Assembly (NCBI GenBank): GCA_036555585.1
Contig: DATBLE010000042.1
Span: 62,001-126,000, forward strand
DNA: 64,000 nucleotides
Direction: 5' to 3'
DNA from: DATBLE01 sp036555585
GTDB taxonomy: Bacteria; Actinomycetota; Thermoleophilia; Gaiellales; Gaiellaceae
A program made the position numbers and the translations under genes. The notes beneath the pieces were generated by a model. It did not search any database and had not been told where the DNA came from. It saw only the letters and a program-made list of their open reading frames with translations. Positions 60,017 to 64,000 of this stretch are shown here, in pieces (the first letter of the stretch is position 1; each line of letters opens with the position of its first letter).

Positions 60017-62334
60017 CCCGGCCAGACCCAGTCGCGGACGTCGGGGCGGTCCTCGCCGTGCTCGCGCGTCCAGGCGCGGCAGCGGAGCCGCTCGTCCTCC
60101 AGGTCCTGCCGCACGTGGGCGGCCCGGGAGGCGAGCCCCGGAACGCGGTCGATCACGTCGACGGCCAGGTGGAAGCGGTCGAGGTCGTTGAGCATGACCA
60201 TGTCGAACGGCGTGGTCGTCGTCCCCTCCTCCTTGTAGCCGCGCACGTGCAGGTTGGCGTGGTTGCTGCGCCGGTACGTCAGACGGTGGATCAGCCACGG
60301 GTAGCCGTGGTAGGCGAACACGATCGGCCGCTGGTCGGTGAAGATCGCGTCGAACTCGCTGTCCGGCAGGCCGTGCGGGTGCTCGCTCTCCGGCTGCAGG
60401 CGCATCAGGTCGACCACGTTGACCACGCGCACCTTCACGTCGGGCAGCCGCTCGCGCAGGATCGCGACGGCCGCCAGCGTCTCCAGCGTGGGGATGTCGC
60501 CGGCGCAGGCCATGACCACGTCGGGCTCGCCGTCGCCGTCGTTCGAGGCCCACTCCCAGATGCCGAGGCCCCGCGTGCAGTGGACGATCGCGTCGTCCAT
60601 CGACAGGTAGTCGAGCGCCGGCTGCTTGCCCGCGACGATCACGTTGACGTAGTGGCGGCTGCGCAGGCAGTGGTCGGCGACCGAGAGCAGCGTGTTTGCG
60701 TCGGGCGGCAGGTAGACGCGGATCACCTCTGCCTTCTTGTTCACGACGTGGTCGATGAAGCCGGGATCCTGGTGGGAGAAGCCGTTGTGGTCCTGGCGCC
60801 AGACGTGCGAGGAGAGCAGGTAGTTGAGCGACGGCAGCGGGCGGCGCCAGGAGATGTCGCGGGTCACCTTCAGCCACTTGGCGTGCTGGTTGAACATCGA
60901 GTCGACGATGTGGATGAAGGCCTCGTAGCAGTTGAAGAAGCCGTGCCTGCCGGTGAGCAGGTAGCCCTCCAGCCAGCCCTGGCAGAGGTGCTCGGAGAGC
61001 ACCTCCAGCACCCGGCCCCCGGGCGCGAGCGCCTCGTCCGTCGGCAGCCGCTCCGCCTCCCACGCGCGGTTCGTGGCCTCGAAGACGGCGCTCAGCCGGT
61101 TCGACGCGGTCTCGTCGGGGCCGAAGAGGCGGAAGGTCCGCGGGTTGCGCACGATCACGTCCCGCAGGAACGCGCCGAGCACCCGCGTCGCCTCGCTCGA
61201 TCCGCGCGCGGGCTCCTCGACCTCGACGGCGTAGTCGCGGAAGTCCGGGAGGGCGAGCTCGGTGCCGCGCTCGCCGGTCGTGTGCGGGCTCGCGCTCATC
61301 CGCCTGGCGCCCTCGGGCGCGAGCGCCGCGAGCTCGGGGACGAGCCGGCCCTCGTCGTCGAAGAGCTCCTCCGGCCGGTAGCTGCGCAGCCAGTCCTCGA
61401 GCAGCCGCAGGTGGTCCTCGTTCTGGCGTGCCTCTGCGATCGGCACCTGATGCGAGCGCCACGTGCCTTCGACCGGGACGCCGTCGACCTCGGCCGGGCC
61501 CGTCCAGCCCTTCGGCGTCCGCAGCACGATCATCGGCCACTTCGGCCGGGTCTCGCTCTGCCGGGCTCGGGCGATGTCGTCGAGCGCGTCGTCGAGGGCG
61601 GCGGCGAGGTCGCGGTGGACCTGCTCCGGGTCGTCGCCCGTGACGAGGATCGGCCGGTGCCCGTAGCCCTCGAGGAGCGCGACCAGCTCGTCCTCGGGGA
61701 TGCGCGCGAGCACGGCCGGGTTCGCGATCTTGTAGCCGTTCAGGTGGAGGACCGGCAGGACCGCGCCGTCGGACTTCGGGTCGAGGAACTTGTTGGAGTG
61801 CCAGCTCGTCGCCAGCGGGCCGGTCTCCGCCTCGCCGTCGCCGACGACGCAGCAGACGACGAGGCCGGGGTTGTCGAAGGCGGCGCCGTACGCGTGGGCG
61901 AGGGCGTAGCCGAGCTCGCCGCCCTCGTGGATCGACCCGGGCGTCTCCGGCGCCGCGTGGCTGGGGATCCCGCCGGGGAAGGAGAACTGCCGGAACAGCC
62001 GGCGCATCCCGTCCTCGTCCCGGCTCACAGCGGGGAAGAGCTCCGAGTACGTGCCCTCGAGGTAGGCGTTGGCGACGATCCCGGGGCCGCCGTGGCCGGG
62101 GCCGGTGACGTAGATCGCGTCGAGCTCGCGCTCGCGGATGGCGCGGTTCATGTGCGCCCAGATCAGGTTCAGGCCGGGGGTGGTGCCGAAGTGCCCGAGC
62201 AGGCGCGGCTTCACGTGCTCCGGCCGGAGCGGCTCGCGCAGCAGCGGGTTGTCGAGCAGGTAGATCTGGCCCACCGAGAGGTAGTTGGCGGCGCGCCAGT
62301 ACGCGTCGAGCAGGCGGAGCTCGTCGGCGGTCAC
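60013..62334 (-). CDS. xfp: Xylulose-5-phosphate/fructose-6-phosphate phosphoketolase
   Basis: 773 residues, full length. Family blocks: LSVGQIYLLDN, GHFGTTPGLNLIWAHMNRAI, GPGHGGPGIVANAYLEGTYSE, the TPP motif GDGEAETGPLATSWHSNKF, and HQDPGFIDHVVNKKAEVIRVYLPPD. Splits xylulose 5-phosphate into acetyl phosphate and glyceraldehyde 3-phosphate. The following acetate kinase completes a short ATP-yielding shunt. GTG 62334 is preferred (VTADELRLLDAYWRAANYLS) with GGAG upstream. Confidence 0.95.
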   Translation of the reverse strand: MTADELRLLDAYWRAANYLSVGQIYLLDNPLLREPLRPEHVKPRLLGHFGTTPGLNLIWAHMNRAIRERELDAIYVTGPGHGGPGIVANAYLEGTYSELFPAVSRDEDGMRRLFRQFSFPGGIPSHAAPETPGSIHEGGELGYALAHAYGAAFDNPGLVVCCVVGDGEAETGPLATSWHSNKFLDPKSDGAVLPVLHLNGYKIANPAVLARIPEDELVALLEGYGHRPILVTGDDPEQVHRDLAAALDDALDDIARARQSETRPKWPMIVLRTPKGWTGPAEVDGVPVEGTWRSHQVPIAEARQNEDHLRLLEDWLRSYRPEELFDDEGRLVPELAALAPEGARRMSASPHTTGERGTELALPDFRDYAVEVEEPARGSSEATRVLGAFLRDVIVRNPRTFRLFGPDETASNRLSAVFEATNRAWEAERLPTDEALAPGGRVLEVLSEHLCQGWLEGYLLTGRHGFFNCYEAFIHIVDSMFNQHAKWLKVTRDISWRRPLPSLNYLLSSHVWRQDHNGFSHQDPGFIDHVVNKKAEVIRVYLPPDANTLLSVADHCLRSRHYVNVIVAGKQPALDYLSMDDAIVHCTRGLGIWEWASNDGDGEPDVVMACAGDIPTLETLAAVAILRERLPDVKVRVVNVVDLMRLQPESEHPHGLPDSEFDAIFTDQRPIVFAYHGYPWLIHRLTYRRSNHANLHVRGYKEEGTTTTPFDMVMLNDLDRFHLAVDVIDRVPGLASRAAHVRQDLEDERLRCRAWTREHGEDRPDVRDWVWPG

Positions 62335-62454
62335 GGCTCGAACTCCAGCAGATTCCGGGGCATGCCGGTCGAGGCAGCGGCCGCAGATCCGTGCCGCCCC
62401 CGATGCCCGGGCCCGGCCGATGTGCCACGGTCGCCGCAGGAAAGGAGGTGTGAG
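62335..62454. promoter_or_regulatory. Divergent promoter region
   Basis: 120 bp between phosphoketolase and the small membrane protein. It carries the AAAGGAGGT ribosome-binding site of the latter near 62441; I saw no clear dyad or promoter pair. Confidence 0.4.
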
Positions 62455-62721
62455 ATGTCGACGATCTCGCACGAGCCTGTACAGCGGTCCGCGGGGCGCC
62501 GCTGGGCCGACCTGCTCCCGCGGGAGATGTGGGCGAGCCTGGCGATCGCGGTGATGTGGCTCTCGGTGCTGTTCACGGCGATCTTCGGGAAGGACATCCT
62601 GAGCACCACCGCCGGCGGGTCGAGCTCGAGCGTTCCATCGGCCATCGTTGTCGCCTTCTTCGCGTTCTTCGGAACCTGGGTGGTTGCGAGGCACGGGTTC
62701 CGCCGCGACGCCGGCGAGTAG
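62455..62721 (+). CDS. Small two-helix membrane protein
   Basis: 88 residues: a soluble N-terminus, two membrane helices (LAIAVMWLSVLFTAIFG and AIVVAFFAFFGTWVVAR) and a short loop with Ser/Thr/Gly. AAAGGAGGTG gives one of the strongest ribosome-binding sites in the window. No family recognised; convergent with hypE at 13 bp. Confidence 0.82.
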   Translation: MSTISHEPVQRSAGRRWADLLPREMWASLAIAVMWLSVLFTAIFGKDILSTTAGGSSSSVPSAIVVAFFAFFGTWVVARHGFRRDAGE

Positions 62722-62733
62722 GGCGAACCGCGC

Positions 62734-63723
62734 TCAGCAGATTCGCGGCAGCGGGTCGCCGACGAGCATGTCGACGATCCGGCTGCCGCCCAGGGCGGTG
62801 TCGAGCAGGACGAGGCCGGGCGGGTCGGGCTCGAGTTCGCCGACCACGGCCGCCTCGCCTCCGAGCCGCCGGCGCGCCTCCTCGGCGGCGTCGGCGGCGA
62901 CGACCGCCACGAGCTTTCCCTCGTTCGCGACGTAGAGCGGGTCGATGCCGAGGATCTCGGCCGCTCCGGCGACCTCGGGGCGGATCGGAATCGACTGCTC
63001 GTCGAGCCGGACGGCGAGCCCGGCCGAGGACGCCAGCTCGTTCAGCGCGGTCGCGAGCCCGCCGCGGGTCGGATCGCGCATCCAGCGCAGTGCGGGGCCG
63101 AGCTCGAACAGCGACTCCGTCAGCCGGTTCAGCGGCGCCGTGTCGCTCTCGAGCGCGCTCTCCAGCTTGAGCTCGCCGCGGGCGACGAGGACGGCGAAGC
63201 CGTGGTCGCCGAGCGTTCCCGAGACGAGCACGCGGTCGCCGGGCTGCGGGCGGCCGAAGTCGGCCCGCATCCGGCCGACCCCGGCGGTGGTCACGAACAG
63301 GCCGTCGGCGCTGCCGCGCTCGACCACCTTGGTGTCGCCGGCGACCACGGCGACGCCCGCCTTCGCGGCCGCCGTCGCCATCGAACGGGCGATCCGCCGC
63401 AGGTCGTCGAGCGGGAAGCCCTCCTCGATCACGAAGCCGGCGGAGAGCCACAGCGGCTCGGCGCCGGCGACCGCGAGGTCGTTGACCGTGCCGTAGACGG
63501 CCAGGTCGCCGATGTCCCCGCCCGGGAAGAAGAGCGGCTTGACGACGTAGGAGTCGGTCGTGAACGCGAGCCCGTCCGCGACGGCCGAGTCTCCGAGCTG
63601 GTCCAGCAGCGGGTTCGAAAGCTCCTTCACGAAGAGCCCCTCGACCAGCCTGCGGGTCGCCTTGCCGCCCGAGCCGTGGGCGAGGGTGACGAGCTCGTTG
63701 GTCCTAGGCAGCGTGGCGACCAT
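62734..63723 (-). CDS. hypE: Hydrogenase maturation protein HypE
   Basis: 329 residues of the PurM/HypE ATP-binding family: LAHGSGGKATRRLVEGLF, DSYVVKPLFFPGGDIGDLAVYGTVNDLAVAGA, GLATALNELA, and the essential C-terminal PRIC whose cysteine carries the carbamoyl then cyano group used to build the Fe(CN)2CO centre of [NiFe] hydrogenase. The start overlaps hypD by 20 bp. Confidence 0.96.
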   Translation of the reverse strand: MVATLPRTNELVTLAHGSGGKATRRLVEGLFVKELSNPLLDQLGDSAVADGLAFTTDSYVVKPLFFPGGDIGDLAVYGTVNDLAVAGAEPLWLSAGFVIEEGFPLDDLRRIARSMATAAAKAGVAVVAGDTKVVERGSADGLFVTTAGVGRMRADFGRPQPGDRVLVSGTLGDHGFAVLVARGELKLESALESDTAPLNRLTESLFELGPALRWMRDPTRGGLATALNELASSAGLAVRLDEQSIPIRPEVAGAAEILGIDPLYVANEGKLVAVVAADAAEEARRRLGGEAAVVGELEPDPPGLVLLDTALGGSRIVDMLVGDPLPRIC

Positions 63724-64000
63724 AGGCGTAGTAGGCGGCGCACGCGCCCTCGCTCGAGACCATGCACGTGCCGAGCGGCCGCTCCGGCGTGCAGGCGGTG
63801 CCGAAGACCTTGCACTCGTGCGGCTTGATCGCGCCGACCAGGATTTGGCCGCACTGGCAGGCCTTGCGGTCGGGCACCCGCTCGCCCGGCAGCTCGAAGC
63901 GCTCCTCCGCGTCCCACTCCGCCAGCTCCGGCCGGAGCCGGAGCGCGCTTTCCCGGATGAAGCCGAGCCCGCGCCACTCGAACGTGTCGCGCAGCTCCAT
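63704..64000 (-). CDS. hypD: Hydrogenase maturation protein HypD, C-terminal part
   Basis: The last 98 residues; the frame is open to the window edge, so the start is outside. FEWRGLGFIRESALRL, CQCGQILVGAIKPHECKVFGTACTPERPLGTCMVSSEGACAAYYAYG contain the C-terminal cysteines that bind the 4Fe-4S cluster and thiols of HypD. With hypE this indicates a hyp operon and a [NiFe] hydrogenase encoded nearby. Confidence 0.94.
   Translation of the reverse strand: MELRDTFEWRGLGFIRESALRLRPELAEWDAEERFELPGERVPDRKACQCGQILVGAIKPHECKVFGTACTPERPLGTCMVSSEGACAAYYAYGRHAA

Overview
The window is very GC-rich, densely coding bacterial DNA, and reads as a chromosome segment from an actinobacterium, most likely class Thermoleophilia (Gaiellales/Solirubrobacterales type). 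The taxonomic hint is the export signal LLVALGGTS.AAV in two adjacent secreted proteins, a form I associate with that class. It is supported by frequent GTG starts, pervasive 4-nt gene overlaps and short or absent 5' leaders. No tRNA, rRNA, CRISPR, prophage or insertion sequence was seen.

Layout. 1-4.7 kb: a partial M24 peptidase-family gene, then a 2-oxoacid dehydrogenase set (E1 alpha, an embedded XRE-cupin regulator, E2, E1 beta). 4.7-9.8 kb: a ribose-type sugar ABC transporter on the minus strand. 10-14 kb: a flavin monooxygenase, two membrane proteins and a phosphotriesterase-like hydrolase. 14-14.4 kb: the only gap over 300 bp, holding a 25/26-bp tandem repeat. 14.4-19 kb: a VAO-type flavoenzyme and a copper cluster (SCO, two cupredoxins, a two-domain multicopper oxidase). 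19-26 kb: cupin and MarR genes, an encapsulated-ferritin-type protein, an aminotransferase, an ABC-2 exporter with divergent PadR regulator, SixA-like, SGNH and PhzF-like enzymes. 26-31.4 kb: a seven-gene MoxR/DUF58/DUF4129 operon. 31.4-36.6 kb: a TPP-riboswitch-controlled cytX transporter, a deaminase, and a molybdate regulator with modABC.

36.6-47.7 kb is the most unusual part. A large LuxR-type ATPase regulator sits beside two consecutive operons of secreted proteins. Each operon begins with a copy of the same 49-bp element (44 of 49 bases identical). Operon one encodes two paralogous proteins with a threefold Cys-containing module, one RTX-tailed more heavily than the other, a small exported protein and a GH5-like hydrolase. 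Operon two encodes two paralogous exported proteins, a MauE-MauD-like redox fusion, a small protein and a 16-cysteine protein with a twin-arginine signal. I infer one regulon building an extracellular, disulfide-dependent assembly.

47.7-64 kb: a class II aldolase-like gene, a CopD-like protein, two methyltransferases, a DsbA-VKOR disulfide pair, threonine dehydrogenase with 2-amino-3-ketobutyrate CoA ligase, two ABC-2 exporters, phosphoketolase with a compact acetate kinase, and hydrogenase maturation genes hypE and hypD (partial).

Three themes run across the window. Several genes appear to start at CTG, most convincingly acetate kinase. Five convergent gene pairs interlock their stop codons in a shared CTAG. 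Many genes have a -10-like TANNNT placed 6-8 nt before the start codon, suggesting leaderless mRNAs.
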